This document shows, piece after piece, positions 1-14,800 of a stretch of 64,000 nt of DNA. The notes below the pieces were generated by a model. That model saw nothing but the letters and a program-made list of their open reading frames with translations. It made no database searches and was not told the origin of the DNA. This stretch comes from Pyrocephalus nanus (taxonomy: Eukaryota; Chordata; Aves; Passeriformes; Tyrannidae). Numbering within the stretch: position 1 is the stretch's first letter; every line of letters begins with the position of its first letter. The translations under genes and the position numbers were made by a program. The stretch is taken from positions 8,872,556-8,936,555 of the forward strand of contig CM076261.1 in assembly GCA_038380795.1 (NCBI GenBank), given 5' to 3'.

Positions 1-2773
1 TCAGCATTCAGAACACCAGCAAATACCAAACTGATTTCCCAAGTTTTCCTTTTAAAACTGCAAAAGTCTGTTTAGAGTTGGAGTTCTTCAACTGCTCTCC
101 TCAGTTTAAGACAAGCTAGCAAATGGGGTTATCAACAACAACCATAATACCCCACATAGCTTTTTCAGAACAGATGCACATTGGTTTGCAACTTTTCAGC
201 ACACCTGGAATTATGATAGGCTGTGCAAGGATTGCTTGGTTTCAAAGACCCAGGCTTTGCACCAGCATACTACCCGTAAGAGGTGGGTTAAATTCCTCAT
301 CTCTCTCTTCCCTATCTGCAAGTTCTTAGCCTTATTCTGTCTTTTTCTTTCATGACCCAGTCTTAGCAAAAAGACTATAACAGTTGAACAACTATAGATT
401 TTAGGTTTGTTTTTTTTTTGTATAGAAACATATCTGTTTGTAATTCAGTATCCAAAATGAACGGCCATGTTCCTCTCTTGAAGAAGATGAAAGTCCATGA
501 TCCAGCATATGTCAAAAAGACAAACTTTGGATTCCCCCACTCTCATATTCACCATCCTCTAACTGGATTATCTGGGCCAGCTTTCCAGTTTCTCACATTG
601 AGCACATCATATTGCTGAAGGCAGGCAAACAGTTAACAGTTTTTACATCCAACATAGTGATAATGTGCTTGTTGTTTTAACACTTTTTGGTGATTAAATA
701 GCCATACAAGTGTGCTCATCACAGAACACCATTACTCCAGTCAGACTGTTTTGCAAAGCTCTTTTTTACTATGTGGATTAGTCTAAAGCTACAAAAAACC
801 ATGTTATATAGGCTACAGTTAGAAAAATACTTTTACTTCCATAATAAATTACCTATTATGCAATTACAGGATCCCTGTGGATGCTGATTAAATCAAATAA
901 ATTTCTCCATTCAAGGAGTATAGAGCATTTGTGAAGCCGTAAACATGTGTTTCCATGACCTTTGCTCTGCAGAGCAGGGCCCCAGGACTTTCTATAAACA
1001 AACTAAATGCAGTTTAGGTTTTTTAGCAATCATGTGGAAGTCCCAGGAGTATTTATTGTACAACACTTTTTTAAACTGCCAAACGGAGACAGAGAGCAGG
1101 CAAGGAAACAGAACAGCTCCTGTGGCAGCTATGGCAGCTACTATTGTGGCCAGGGCCAGAATGTCCATTAGCTACTTTGGGGGCTGCTTTTCAACATCCA
1201 GCTTTTAAATTTTTCATCTGGTACAGTATAAACACTACTGCAGAGAGATATCCTCTAGTCCCAGAGCTGTATTTACTAACAGGAAGCCTTAACTCCAACC
1301 TAAACCCCATTCTTGCTTCAGAACACTCCTTGCTTTGTACCTACATTTAATGGTATTGTGTCTGAAAACGCAAATTTGCTCCTTTATTGACTTCTTGATT
1401 CTAGAGGAGACACAAATTAAAGCCTTCAAAAATTCAAATAATGACAGCAATACAATTTAACTAACCAGAATTATTACAGCTAAGGATATCCAAGTCTCAG
1501 AATGGACACAACTTCTATCCCTGTGAATGCATTGCTTTAATTATCGAGATCTCTCAAGCATGCACTGCTAAGCTCACAAGAGTAAGTTCTCATGAGAGTT
1601 CAGGTGCTCCTTCCTTCCTGTTGGCTCCTAAATGTAAAAACAGCCTCTTGTCAGTATTTTGACATTTTCTCACAGCCAGAACCAGGAAACAAACAGAGAG
1701 GAGTGAGAAAACGAAAACTAAGCCTGAGTGAAGTTCACTAAGCCTTACCCAAACAGCTACAGGTACATAGGTTTGGCAGGAGGACAGAGTCATACATTGT
1801 GGTACACCATGTTATTTATTGCTGGTGATACCAGAGATGTGCTTTCATGATCTACATTAGCTTGAAGGTGCATGGTTTGGCTTGCAGAACATAGAGTTGT
1901 GACTGCTTTGTAAGGATATGAGAGCAAGCAAGCCATAACACAAGCCTCATGGTCTATCTCCTTCTGGCAATGTTAATCAACCTTCACAAGAACTTTTCTA
2001 GCTGTAGTATCCCAGACCTCAGCACAGACTTCTACCCCCTGCTGCTGACAGCCACACCAGTTTCTTTAAAGTGGGCTGGATTGCCTTCAAAAGCTGCCCC
2101 ACAGTTTATGTGCCCTGAGGCACACACAGCACCTTGCTGACACTGCTACTGTAAAACCGTGATTCTCTAACTAAAATAACACTTCCTATAATTACTTCTT
2201 TACCTCTAATCAGAGATCATATTTTTATTCCATACCTGTGATAAAGCAGCACAGATAGCATTTATTAGACATCTTTTATATGACTCTTCAAGCCATTACT
2301 ATGCCCAAGTCTCTGGACTTGATTCTCATTTCAAAAAACCCATGTAATGAATGGCTTGGTTTAGGAAGGATCTGAGATAAGCTATTTGATTCCAATACAC
2401 AAGCAGAACAATAGAAATAGACTCCCTTTCTCATACTGTTTCAGTTAAATTGCCCCCATCATAACCAAGCTGCTGCATTCAACCTATCATAATGTGACTG
2501 AGTTCCTACTTTTTAAGTTTGCTATAAAAACATCTTCCCCCTCCAAAAAAAGCTCTCCAACCTTTATCTTTAAATATGAGATTCTTACAGCAGTAGAAGG
2601 AATTAATTACCTACTTGCCTTTAGAAGCAGCATGTACATATATGCATATAGAAAAAAATAATCAAAAGAACACAATATTCTTAGACAGACACAATTGTGA
2701 GCACAAAAGCTGAAAAAGAAATTTAACCACTACTTCTTTTATCATCAAAGGAACTGCAAGACCTTAATGTGAT
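1..2773. other. Unique noncoding A/T-rich sequence
   Basis: No exon, RNA gene or recognisable repeat is supported here. All six frames are broken by stops, the longest open stretch is under 90 codons, and none of the peptides resembles a family I know. The only low-complexity item is a short T run near 409-419. The stretch fits intergenic or intronic bird DNA. Confidence 0.6.
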
Positions 2774-2833
2774 ATAAATGATTGTGGTTTTAACCTGCAG
2801 TCAATAATAAACCACGTTAAGGCAATCATTTAT
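2774..2833. repeat. Imperfect hairpin with 11-bp outer and 6-bp inner stem
   Basis: ATAAATGATTG at 2774-2784 is the exact reverse complement of CAATCATTTAT at 2823-2833. Directly inside it, TGGTTT (2785-2790) pairs with AAACCA (2809-2814). This gives a 17-bp stem with an 8-nt bulge on the 3' side (2815-2822) and an 18-nt loop. It could be a short palindromic element, a noncoding RNA hairpin or chance. No family is recognised, and no terminal duplication or transposon signature is seen around it. Confidence 0.6.
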
Positions 2834-5800
2834 TGAATTTCCCATTTTGCAAGAAAGTGTAGAAGAACTCCACTGTTGTTCTGAAAGCATCAGCATGCGA
2901 GAGAGAAGTCGATGTCCCTGCTTTTCCTGCCACAGAATAAATTCAAACATTTCCAAATAAATAATTACCGCATGTAATTAAACTTGATCCCTATAGAAAT
3001 GGGGCTGCTTAGCAAGAGTATCTCTTTAAGGTCATCTTGTGCAAGGCACATGGGATGCTCAAAGGGAGCTCAGGCTGGTCTGTAGAAAGCCAGAGGGGAA
3101 CACCCCGCTACACACACGTGGGGTTGTGCAGGGAGGGAAGGCTGCAGACCGCAAGCCAGGATAGAAGAAGAACACTGTCTGACTTCAGGGAAAGACCCTG
3201 CAAAATAAGCTGGAATAATCAAGTGTGAGACTGCAACAAACATTCTAGTAGGTGTGACATTAATGAGATAGAGCCTTTTTGGAATTTAAACAGTTTATTT
3301 TAATAATTTATATTACTCAACTGAATCACTGAAGATAAAAATACTAAATTAACTAGAAGTCATATAGATCTTAATGAAAAAAATTATCACTGATACATCT
3401 CAAGTGTGCTAAAGCTTGGGTAAGGACCTACATAGTACTAGATAAATTCGCCAGTGATGTAATATCAGAAATAACTCTCAATGTGTTTGCAGTGTTTTAT
3501 AGTAATGAATGACATACATACACTTCCACAATAAAATCTCCTGTGGGAAAGAGTCATTCATTACGAAAAAAAAACAAAGATCAGCTATTTACCGGAAGCA
3601 CATAGGGACAGAGGCATTCAGAGGAAATGAAAAATATATTAATAAAGACAAGCACAGTTCTGAATTGTGATAACAGGAAAGCAACTCATGAAATCCTGCA
3701 TACAGTAGATATTGTACTGAAAGGGCCAAGGATTATTTCACTTCCCAATGTACCCATAGCACCTGAGCAAACACCAAGTGATGTCAGCACAAGACTCACT
3801 TGGTTAATATGGAAACACAGCTTCACATCTTAACTTCAATAAGTTGTCAGGCTTCTAAGCCAAATGCCAAAGAGAGAGGAACTCACAGGCAGAGTTCGGT
3901 GGTTTGGCTTGAGATGATTAAACACTTTTTTTCACTGAAAAGGAAGTAGGAAGAGTTGGATTACGACTACAAAGCACGAATCAATACAAACTGAGTAAGC
4001 TGGTGCAGGTATATGAAGCCACAGAGCACCTGTATGGAGTAATTCCTGGCTCAGGTAATATACACATTATACGATTATGCATCTTCAGTATTGTCTCAGC
4101 TCATACTGAAGTAGATTGTATACTTCAACGGTACCACCCTAAAGAACCTCAGATTACTGGGATGAACAGGAGAATGGGACTTCTAATCTACAAGAGGATC
4201 CAAAATTACTTGTCTTCTTTTGTCTTGCAGACCAAACTTTAAGGAAAGATTTTTTTTTCTCCCAAGCTGTCAGAGAAATAAATGCTAGAGAAGAAAAAAG
4301 TGTATTGAAGCAAAAGAGCAGAAGAACTAAAAGGGTTATAATGCACCTATTAATACATGTGCAATCTAAATTAGATGTTTTCTAACCACCAGAAAAGCAG
4401 AATTACAGAACAAGGTCATTTCAGTAGCAACGGGATGAAGAAAAGTTGCCCTGTTTTCAAGATGGTGCGTCCTACCTTCCAGAGGGAATTGTGTGATGCA
4501 GCTGCCTGCAATAGCAGCAGATTAAATTTCATGAGCCAAGAGATTCCTTCTTGCACTGTGTTATTCATCACTTAGGCTGTCCAAAGGCACTAGTATTTCA
4601 GGATTTTCAGCTCCTGGTTAATAACTCTGTATATCAAAATTAGGAATGAAGAACTGTTATTAACCTCAGTGAAGAGCTGCCACAAGAAGAATTGCATCAT
4701 GTGATATTTCTAACCAAAACAGGACAGGTGCACACTAAAGTTTCATGCCAAACAGGCTAACAGCATTTGGTGATACAGAATGCACTGCACTATGTAATAT
4801 TATGTAGCTGTAGCCTGCTGTAGTGTAATTACGTATTTGTGTTAAGACCTATCCAAAGACATGTGCATCAAACCAAGAAGCTAATGTAACTTATAAACTT
4901 TTGACCCTTGTTAAGATGAGATGCATTAGAATTGTTACCCAGGGAGGCAGCTGTGTAAGGTCTGGCAACCCTCACCACTACAAACATCAAGAATAAAGAG
5001 ATAAGGGAGCCTCATCTACTCGTTTTAAACCAGAGAAATAAGGTATTAAGTCCTACTTACACCATGTTCAAAGCACACTAAGGCCAAGAGTGTTTGGATC
5101 AGTTCTCCACAGGTCAGAACCAAAGAAACGTTTATACCCAATTAGAAAAGGTAAGCCAATGCTGCACTAAATATAGATGACAATGAGAAGAAAAACAGAT
5201 TATAAATAAAAGAGGTGTCATCAGGAAGCTCAAAGAAGCCAAAAAGTTCCAATCCTCTCTAAGAAGTTCTTTTCCCACAGTATTTCCCACAATAGCCATA
5301 ATTTTCTGTCTCTGAAGAGAGGCAAATATTGAAGAAGCTGCATATGCAAAAAATGTTTAGAGATATCAGGGTCAAAGGGTCCCACATCAATGAGAGCTAA
5401 TCAGGTCAGGTGAATGTTTGATTCTGGTAAAATCAAATTAAATTAAGATAAAGACAAAACAATAAATAATCTAAGGAGAAATATACCCATCAGAGGCTTT
5501 AAGAAAAATGTCATGGTCAATTAGACAGGGTCATGGGCACCACTGTAAACTGCTCAAAGGAGATCTGTGCATCTGAAGGAATGAAAAACGGAAAGCTAGC
5601 AACTGAAAAGACTGGGACATCAGACCTTCCTCAGAGCTGTGCTCTATGCTGAACTAATTATCCATATTACACAGGACATCCAAGCAGGTGATACACCAGT
5701 AGAACTGTTCAACCTCAAAATCTCTGAACCTCATAATGAATGTCATAACATCATCATTTAAATCTACAATAAGACCTTGCCTGAAATACTGAGAAACTGA

Positions 5801-8800
5801 TAATCCCTGTAGCTCAGATGAATATTACAGACCTATAGCTTGTTCAGAAAAAAAAATAAAATTACCATGACAGAAGAAATTGGGAAAAAAAACCCACAGA
5901 AATTGCTTATCTTTAAAAGGACAAATACAGAAGATAATAAATACATTTGATTTCCCTTAAACTATCTCACTCTTTTTTATAACATGTAATACAGGGACCT
6001 TCCATAAAATTAAAGAGTGTTAAATTCAAAATAAAATCAGAGAGCACTTATTAAATTGTGGAAGTCCTTGCTTCGTGACGCCACTGAAGCCAAGAAATTA
6101 ATGAGGTTTTAAAAGGGTCTGGGTAATTATATGTTTAACAAGATTATCCTGAATAGCTATAATTATAAACAACTTTTTTTTTGAAGGGATTTGAAACCAC
6201 ATGTTTTAGGATTAAAGTCATTCTTGCACGAGGAGAGAGTAGGATAAATTTTAATCTTGGAGATGGAAAGAAAAGGGTATTCTCTTACATGCTACTGTCC
6301 TTATTCAGCAGGTACCAGCTACTTTCAGGATAAGGATACCGGTCTAAATGGGCAATTTCTAGGCTAGAATGTCCTTGGACAAGGCATGGGACACGTGCAG
6401 TTCTCAGAGCCTGTCCGTTCTCTCCTGTATGTATTGCAGTTACACTTGGAGTCCTGGACCAAATAAGAGCTCTCCATGTACTACAGTGCCCAACGTAGGC
6501 ATAGGACAAATAGCCCTGTCACTGTTTAGAAAGATAAAGCTAGCAAAATGAGCATTTTTACTGCTTCTGTGTGTCAAGGGACACAGAAGCTGAGAGAGAG
6601 ATGAAGTAATAGACTTGAGGACTCAAAACAAATTTGAGGCCAAAGTGAGAACCTTGCTGGTCCTCTGATTAGAGTCCAGTATCCTGACTCCAGGTCAAGC
6701 TCTCCTCACATTCTTCTCAAACTTTAGTTTATTTTAAAACAATTACCTCTTTTTCCTTTTTTTCCCTTTTCAGATCCCAAACAAATCTCTGCCTTCTGCA
6801 GAAAACAGCAGGTGTGGAGGCTCTGAAACCAAACTTGCCTCAGATTATGGGACAAAGTAAAGACCCAGTGGTCCCATTTGCTTTCTAGGAGATTGTGGAT
6901 GAGAAACAGGCTTGAATATGCAAGGCAGCGAGAGGGAGGAAGTTGCATTGAAGACTATAACTGCTTTATTCAATTAAGACCAAAACCTCTTCTAAAGTCT
7001 AAGTTGTGCAACTGCAGAAAGGAGTTTTCTCCCTGCCACTGTCACTTAAAACATTAGGTAATTCATGCACAGACTCAAGAAAAAGCTTCTTCCTTTCTAA
7101 TACCTATCAGACTGTATATACTGTATCTGCATTTTGGCACATAAACCACCATCTGCGCCAAATCAAAAATGTCATAGTTTCAGCTGCAGCTGGGAGTTAA
7201 CTGTTCTTTCTTATTTTCTTCCACCTTTTACACCTTGTGACTGGCATTTTGCTTTTTGGCATTTCCAATCCGGGCCTGTCTCCAGCTGAATTCACCTGCT
7301 TTAAATTTTCTGAGCCCTAATAAAAAGGGCCTGCAGACACGTTTGCTCCAAGTGTGCAACCATTTAGGGGTGGTAATGAGTTGGACTGCAGCCTGGTATC
7401 TGGCAGGCCTTCCTACTTCATGACTCACTGTTAATTAAAACCACACTCTTTGCTTATTCCTGGGATAGCATTACTTACAAATAATTGAGAGTCTCACTGC
7501 CTCATAGCCTCCTCCCCCCACTTCTGTTCTGTAGAATACACTTTTGTGATGGAGTTCTGTTTCCCTTAAGTTGGATACAGCACAATGAAGAAAGACATCC
7601 ATTTTTCAGTGAATCCTTGTTGGCCTTTATTTGGATTCTGATACTTTTTCTTGTTTTGAGTTGCATCTCAATCCACGGGCAATCTGATCCATCGTACTCT
7701 ATGACTGGTTTCTGGAGGCTACTACCATGTTGAAATACAGCACATAACTGAGTATCAAACTGCTACTCAACTCCAGGCATTTTTATTGTACATCCATATA
7801 TTAACTGAAATGTGATGGGTTCACACAGACCTTTGGAAAGGTCAATTTTAGCAAATTTAGCATTTTACTCCACCCTAAAGCAAAGAGCTCTGAGAATCAT
7901 TCAATGTAAATAATTTAATGCAAAAAAAAAAATTAAAGCTGCAAGACACTTGCTTTTGCCTGGAATTCACAGTGCTGATTTTTTGATTTATAGAACCATC
8001 TGTGGCTAGGCATCTAGCAACCTGAAAAATTACCTCTCTCATGGCTCTGCTAATCCTGTTCAAATCAGCTGATGCATTCTTAACAAAATCTCGTACTACG
8101 AACCTCTGACGACTGGTGGCAGGGGCTCTCAGCAAAAGCTCTTCAGCTCTAGAATTGGCTACAGAGCTGGTTCAACAAACCCAGGACTATTTCACTTGGA
8201 GGCAAAGTACCAAGCTCAACATTTTTCCTGAAGCGTCTCTCTGTAGGACAGTTGTTGCTGCAACTCATCAGTAATTAGCTGCAACAACATACAGCCACAG
8301 GCACCAGTCGGCTAATGCAGAATTCAAAGGACTGGTCTTTTACTTAGGCTTCCCTTTTCCAGTGTACTCTACCAAGGAAGAACAGAAAATTATGTGAAAC
8401 CTACACAGTTTGGACTCATTTTAGATCATGCCAATATTCTCCCAAATGCAGACACTCAGCTGCATGCTCTGCATATGCATTAGGTTCCTTAGAGTCAGTC
8501 CTGCCAAATACATATTCCTAGCAGATTCAGCTGCTTCTGCCACCTCCTCCTAAAGAGCAGAAATGATTCCAGGATGGTGTGTGCAGACACCTAGAAAGAG
8601 AAAACTGAAGTTTGGGAAAACATGTTTAACTGGTATTTAATTTTCCACTCTCTATTTCACTAAATCTTTAAAAAACAAGTAGGTTACTCTGATACAGATT
8701 CATCATTTCAGCTGTGAAGATCAGAATTCCTTAAAGCATTTGGGATCACCAAACATAACAGAAAATATTATCCCTTTATAAAAAAATATGCCTGTGATGG

Positions 8801-11800
8801 AGTTTTGGGTGTCACTAAACCTAAACACAGCTGCTGTGTTTACTAAATATTCTGTAATACATACAGTTTACAGAACATAAATAATACTCACTGGATTTTG
8901 ATGTGAAGAAGTCAAATGTATTTACATATATTTCTATTTGCCCAATATTAATATTTCTTTGCAGTCGGACTCTTCTTCTCCTTCACACTCTTCCTTTGTG
9001 GAATAGTTTTGATTTTTTAGTTGCACTGGTGGATTGCCTTGAGGTAGCCAATCCAGGACAGCCCAATAAAAAGCTACACTCCATGCTATGTAATTACTGT
9101 TTGTTAGCTCAGTTTTTCCCTTGTGCTCCAGGCACACAACTATTGAACCCTACCTGGAAGCCAGCACCCGTGCTTTCCACTAGACTGAGCTCCCTTTGAC
9201 CCAGACTCCAGGCTCAGTCTCATCTCTGAACCAAAGAAGTGAATATCTAAGCATCATCATCGAGGTTCAGAGGAACCTAAGCATGGCCTTCTTCTGAGTT
9301 TCTGCCATCGGATTACTCCCATTTTATGCATATGAATGCTTTCTTCTCAGGAGATCAAGGGCTTCAAAGAAGTCTGTTAGACCCCACTTTGGTAAAATGA
9401 AACTCTTTCAAGAGAAGTGCTGAACACAAACCATGCTAATAAACCACACTTAATACTTCAGACATCTCCACTTCTGGGTATAGCCCAAGGTTCTGGCCTG
9501 CTGCTAAATCCATTTTGCACAGCTCTGACGATAAAGCAGATTTAAAGCTGATAAAACCAGGTTCCAGGAGACACAAAACCTTGCATACACTCATCAGATC
9601 AAACCTACATGTCCTCCAATGGGTAGTTAAAAAGCTGCAGCCTTCAGGCGATTCTCAGCTGCCAGGAGAGCCAATAAGAATTCCAACTGCAACTGAGTAT
9701 AAAGCACAGTCCTGATACTGATCTCTCATGTGCTAGAAACCTGACCAGCTTCTGGCACTGCCACAATCCAGACAACATGGCAACATGCAGAGAGGCCCCT
9801 TTTTACTCTATGCAGTGGCACCAAAATGGGCAACTGATCCCTTTAAGTATTTTACTCACTTCAAAGTTCAATTTCTATTTGAAATGAGCAAATTGAAATT
9901 GTCTCCCCTAAAAACACCATTTTGAGAGTAAAGAAAAAAAACATTTCACCCATGTAAAAGAAGACAGAAAATGAGACCCAAAGCATGCTAGACAGTCTGA
10001 TAAAAAACATATTAAGATTAGTAGTAGGAATTTCTCTGCACCCTGGGCTAAATTCCCCACTGTGGCTTATTATATTATAAACTTGTTTTCCTCTTTCTGT
10101 GGATTTTTCTGTGTTCAGTATCTCTGCTATTCCTCTTCCCACTAGTAAAATACACAGCAAACACATCAACACTTCCAGCTAAGTCATTCCACAATATCAT
10201 CCTCAAGCTCACTCAGTACAACCACAGTTTTAGGTAACTCCTTCCATGAATTTAATACACAGTCTCTCTTCCCTTCTCTTAAGAGTAATTTCTGATAATC
10301 AGTCAGACTTGGATAAAAAATTTGGAAATAGAGATGCTATCTAAGAAACCGACCACTATATGTAGCAGAACAACCTTGGCAGACTTAAACAGCAGCTCTG
10401 GTGAAGAAGAACTTCTGATCGACTGTCATGATTGTTTCTTAACTCAAAATGATTTGAAAAATCTTGTAGCATACCTACCACTTTTCATATTCTGTTTTTT
10501 TTTTTTTTTCTCAAGGGAATAATTTTAGCTTTTCCACTTTAAAACCAATCATTTCATTTCCTGAAAATAAGTTCACTTTTTAACATACGCAGTCCTCATG
10601 AAACTATTTCAGAACACATCTCAGACAGAAAATTTGCCAAAGCTCACTAAATGCCATACAGATAGAAATGTGCATTTGATACCATTTCCTCATTTTCAAA
10701 TTGCATGTTGCACTGTGCTGCATCCTCGGTTACTGGCTTCTGAAACATGTTGCGGCAGAGGAGCCATATTGTCAGACTAGCAATGAACATCCCAATATCT
10801 GGTACAAATAGTCTGATCACGTTCCCAGCATCTGCTCCTTTCACACTGTATGGGATGAAAAAAAAAAACAACAACAAAAAAACAAATAAATATTTGTTAC
10901 TTCTAATGACATTTTCAACTGGAACAGAAATTCAGCTCAAGGCAAAGAAAAAAACCCCAAACCCACAGTAATAAGAAATCTTCACAGTACGGGAAGTATG
11001 AAGATGACCAAGGAACTCTGGACAGACAGACATTTTTGCTCTCCAGAAGCACAAGATAAGTGATTATTTGCTGGGAGTTCGCATACTCATATTTTAGTGA
11101 TACTTAGCATTTGATTGAACCCAGTTCTGAATCAATTTTGTTGAGAGCAGTGCAGGAATAGCCTTCAAATTCAACAAGGTAGATTTTGTCTGAGTGCCTA
11201 GAAGATCCATGTGTATGAAGCACAATCCCTTTACTGGAATTCCCTTCAAAGACAACAGCATCCAGGTCCACCAAGGACGAGGATGTCCACACAGGCAAGA
11301 CAGCACTCACGTCACCCCTACGTGAGTCTTAATCTTACTTACTACTTCCTTCCTTCACACAGAGGAATAACCAAAGAAAGTCCTTAATATTTTAACATGC
11401 TTTATTATGTTAACTGTTAATACATTTTATCCAATCAAACTACCTTAATACCTTTTTGAGTCTTTAAGTACTAGTATTTAAGAACAAATATTTAAATGCT
11501 AAGTAATGTGTTCGATGCCTTCCAAGAAAATCTTTCTTCTCCTCTGAAAGATCTGTAAGGCATGATGATTTTTATGTAGGAAAAAAACTGCACTCTTTCA
11601 TTGTGAAGACTTAATTTTTTATACTAGGAAATAGGACTTCATGGATATGGATGTGGTGGCTGAATTTGGTTCACTGTTAAAAGGGAGACCTTGGATTCAG
11701 GTTTAGAGACACAATGAACAGTTTATTAAGCTGCAGCATTGACATACTAGACTTTTAACTATTAATGAGGGGATATAATCTTACTTATTTGAAAGTGTGA

Positions 11801-11835
11801 AATTAACTCATTTTAAATATGAAGGTCCCATTTTA

Positions 11836-11837
<2 letters not shown>
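2834..11837. other. Unique noncoding sequence, about 9 kb
   Basis: No protein-coding or RNA gene is supported. ORFs are at most about 103 codons and have no recognisable motif. A lone good splice-acceptor-like site (pyrimidine tract then CAG) ends at 4230 but has no convincing coding exon after it. A weak 8-bp inverted repeat lies at 8251-8258/8281-8288, the kind expected several times by chance. An interrupted T run lies near 10496-10510 and an A/C-rich stretch at about 10859-10890. I see no CR1 or LTR remnant. Confidence 0.55.

Positions 11838-11866
<29 letters not shown>
11838..11866 (+). repeat. T29 homopolymer
   Basis: An uninterrupted run of 29 T. On the minus strand it would be an A29 tail, but the sequence ahead of it on that strand (right-hand side here) has no canonical AATAAA at the usual distance and no recognisable mRNA or SINE body. 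It may be an orphan retroposition tail or simple slippage. It is followed directly by AATAG, so it also forms a very long pyrimidine tract before an AG. Confidence 0.85.
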
Positions 11867-11870
<4 letters not shown>

Positions 11871-14800
11871 GGGCTTTATGTCTGTAATCAGTTTTGATGA
11901 CAGCTGAGGCATCTGCATGATTACTTGGACATAGGTGAGTGCACAAGCCTAGCTCTTCTTAGCCTGAACTGGTAGAAAATTGAATTTTAATTGGTTGTTT
12001 TATAGATGCATGGCTCTTACTGCCACTGAAGATTAGCTTGTCAAGGCTGCACTTTGGCAGAAAGTGGTAGAACAGTATATGTTGAATGAACCTAATTCCC
12101 AACAACTGCGTACCCAGGTTTCACAATAACATTAATGAATTTGTTTCAATAACCCTGGTCTTTATGCTGAAACCTGCCTATTAAGGCAAAGTTCTTCATT
12201 CTGAAAGTTCCACTTAGGGACTTTTTAGAAAGAACTGAAATACACCCTGAATTTGGTATTAATTACTGTAAAAACAGTATAAATTTGCTAGTCTCATATT
12301 AAAAAATGGATCAGAAGACTTCTACATAATACTTCTGTATTTGATTTTTTTCTGTACGTAGGTCTGGCCTCTCATCAAAAATTAATTTTGCATTATTTCT
12401 GATGTCCTTCACATTCAACCACTCACATTCAAACAAATTAAAAAGTGGTAGCCTTCAAGTACCAGCACTTCTTATTTGCACCAGGTTCTCCTTCCTCACA
12501 TTGTACTCCCATGGAGCCACGCCGGGTGTTTCTTCGTGTGTCCCACTCCCCAGAACCCAGGAGACCCCTGTGGGAGCTCTGTCTCTGGTAGAGCTCACAT
12601 TTCTTTCCAAAACAAGTGCTTCTGATCTTTCAAAATCATTTAGCATGTTGTTGTGAAAGATGTAAGGTACAGTTTAGGCTGGCAATAGAGAACCTGAACA
12701 GTGATACTTAAACACAGAGCAGGGAGAAATTCTGCACATGAATAGTTTATTCACCAAAACCAGTCACAAATGTATGTTGTTCCCATTTCCCCATGAAAAG
12801 GAAAACAAATTGACCTCAATGTGAGAATTAAAAAGAAAACAAAAGATCACTTGAAAATAGAGAAATGTATATTCTTCTGCAAAGCAGAACAATAAACTGC
12901 TTCACTCGACCTCGAGCAATTTGCTCCCTAGTTTTTCACAGCAAAAGCTAAAACAAAAATCAGTTATTCCCACTTGTTATCTCTGGCAGTACAAAAAAAG
13001 ACTGCAGTCATTCCACAAACATTTCTCACTTTATTTGCGCATTCATACATGGTCATATTTTGCATTTGATAACAGTCTATGCATTGTGCTCTTTGCTCCA
13101 AAAGAGGCTTTCGAACTACGAAGTTAAAACAGAAGAACAGGAAACCTATTCAGGAGATCTCGTAGAGCAACAGCTTTTTTTTTTTTAATCCCAGCAAGAA
13201 TCACAGTGTACAATAACTTTGTCATAGCTCTCGATTTACAGATAGCAAAGCATAATTTATTCATCTAAACTAAATCATTTACCTACAGGGCAGCTTTAAT
13301 TGTAGTAGATGCCACTGACTAAAACTTATAACTCAGCCAGAAACACATTCTGAAATGTAATTATACTAAATGGCAGCTTTAGAATTATTTTCCATGTCTT
13401 TCCTTCTTTCATATTGGATACAGAAGTAAAAAAAAAAAAAAAAAAGAGGTTAGGGGTTTGAATTTTTTTATTTTTTTTTATCTTTCCTTGACCAAGTAAA
13501 CAAAATTTCACACAATTTTTTAAGACAAAGGACTACTACAAGTTAGAGTTGCAAGAGTTCCTCTGTAACAAAAATAAGTTTTTTAGGACAAAAGGAATTT
13601 TATGACTTTTGCATCACTATTTGAAACTCTTTGATCATATCAACAGACTTCTAATAGAGCAGTTTTCTCATCAGATAATTTGTGTTCCCCTGCTGTTTTC
13701 AGTTGTATACTTTAAATTTACTACGTCATAAAGGGAACATCTTCATTTTCTGTGTTTATACAGAATTCTTCTGGGACAGTGTGACCCTGGCCCATTCCTA
13801 AAGTTCATTAATTCTGACGAAACTAAGCAAAATTTCCCACTTTATCTGCATTGAGAATAGGGTTAACTGTGGACATACAGGTTAAAACCATTCTCTTACT
13901 TCATGTACACTCACTAGCACTGAAACAAAAAAAACAAATGCCAGCATAATTTAAATGTTACATTCTTGTTTCATGCTCTAGAAATCAGCATTTCAGTTTT
14001 CTGAAAGTAAAATTTTTATTTTTTTGCTTTTCTAGAATACCTGTTTCTCATAAATTACAATTATTCATCTCCTATTGAATGCACAAAGCTTTGGTGAACA
14101 GTGACATGTTAATACTGTCATACCTGGTCTGATTTCATTTCTTAATGGCAGAAACATTATCTTCCTCTTTATTTCAGGTTTACAGAATAAAACCAGAAAG
14201 GCATCAGAGCTAATAAAATTCAAATTACAATGGCTTCAATAGGAAAAAAAGTAAAATATATAGTAACACAACTGTAAAACACCATGCATAACATATAAAA
14301 GTCTTCAAATTCTAACATTCTGTTACAAAAACAAAAAAGTGGGAAAAAGGAACAACCAGTCATTCTTAAAGAGATAAATTAATTCAGCATCAGTAGCATA
14401 TCACAATGTTAAGCTTTTGTTAGATGATAAATTAGACAATGCTTGCAGACAAAGAACTGTAAAAAGCTTGATTTTATATTGAATATTGGGTAAACAAAGT
14501 ATTTTAAAGGTTATTTTTTCTTGTAGTTTTAAAAACTTATCAAAAGTCTTATTCACGCTTGCTCATCTTTCCATACATTCACCAGGTTCTTTCTTTTTTG
14601 CCTTCATGTGTTTTCTATAGCATCTGTTTACTTTCTAATTAATTTAATAAAACAAAAAAGGTAACACTGTATTAACAGTTCACCAGTGATAAACCAAGGA
14701 ATAGTGCATAAATGCTAATATTTTCCATTCATCTTGCTTGGTCACTGTAAACATCTGGTATTTCTAATTGGATCTAATATTTCAAAGTGCATTGCTGTAG

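Noticed and set aside
8251..8288. 8-bp inverted repeat GTTGTTGC/GCAACAAC with a 22-nt loop
   Set aside because: Arms of this length and spacing are expected many times by chance in 64 kb.
9666..9706. CCAAT and TATAAA-like sequences suggesting a promoter
   Set aside because: Such short motifs are expected by chance in A/T-rich sequence, and no transcript or CpG-rich region follows.
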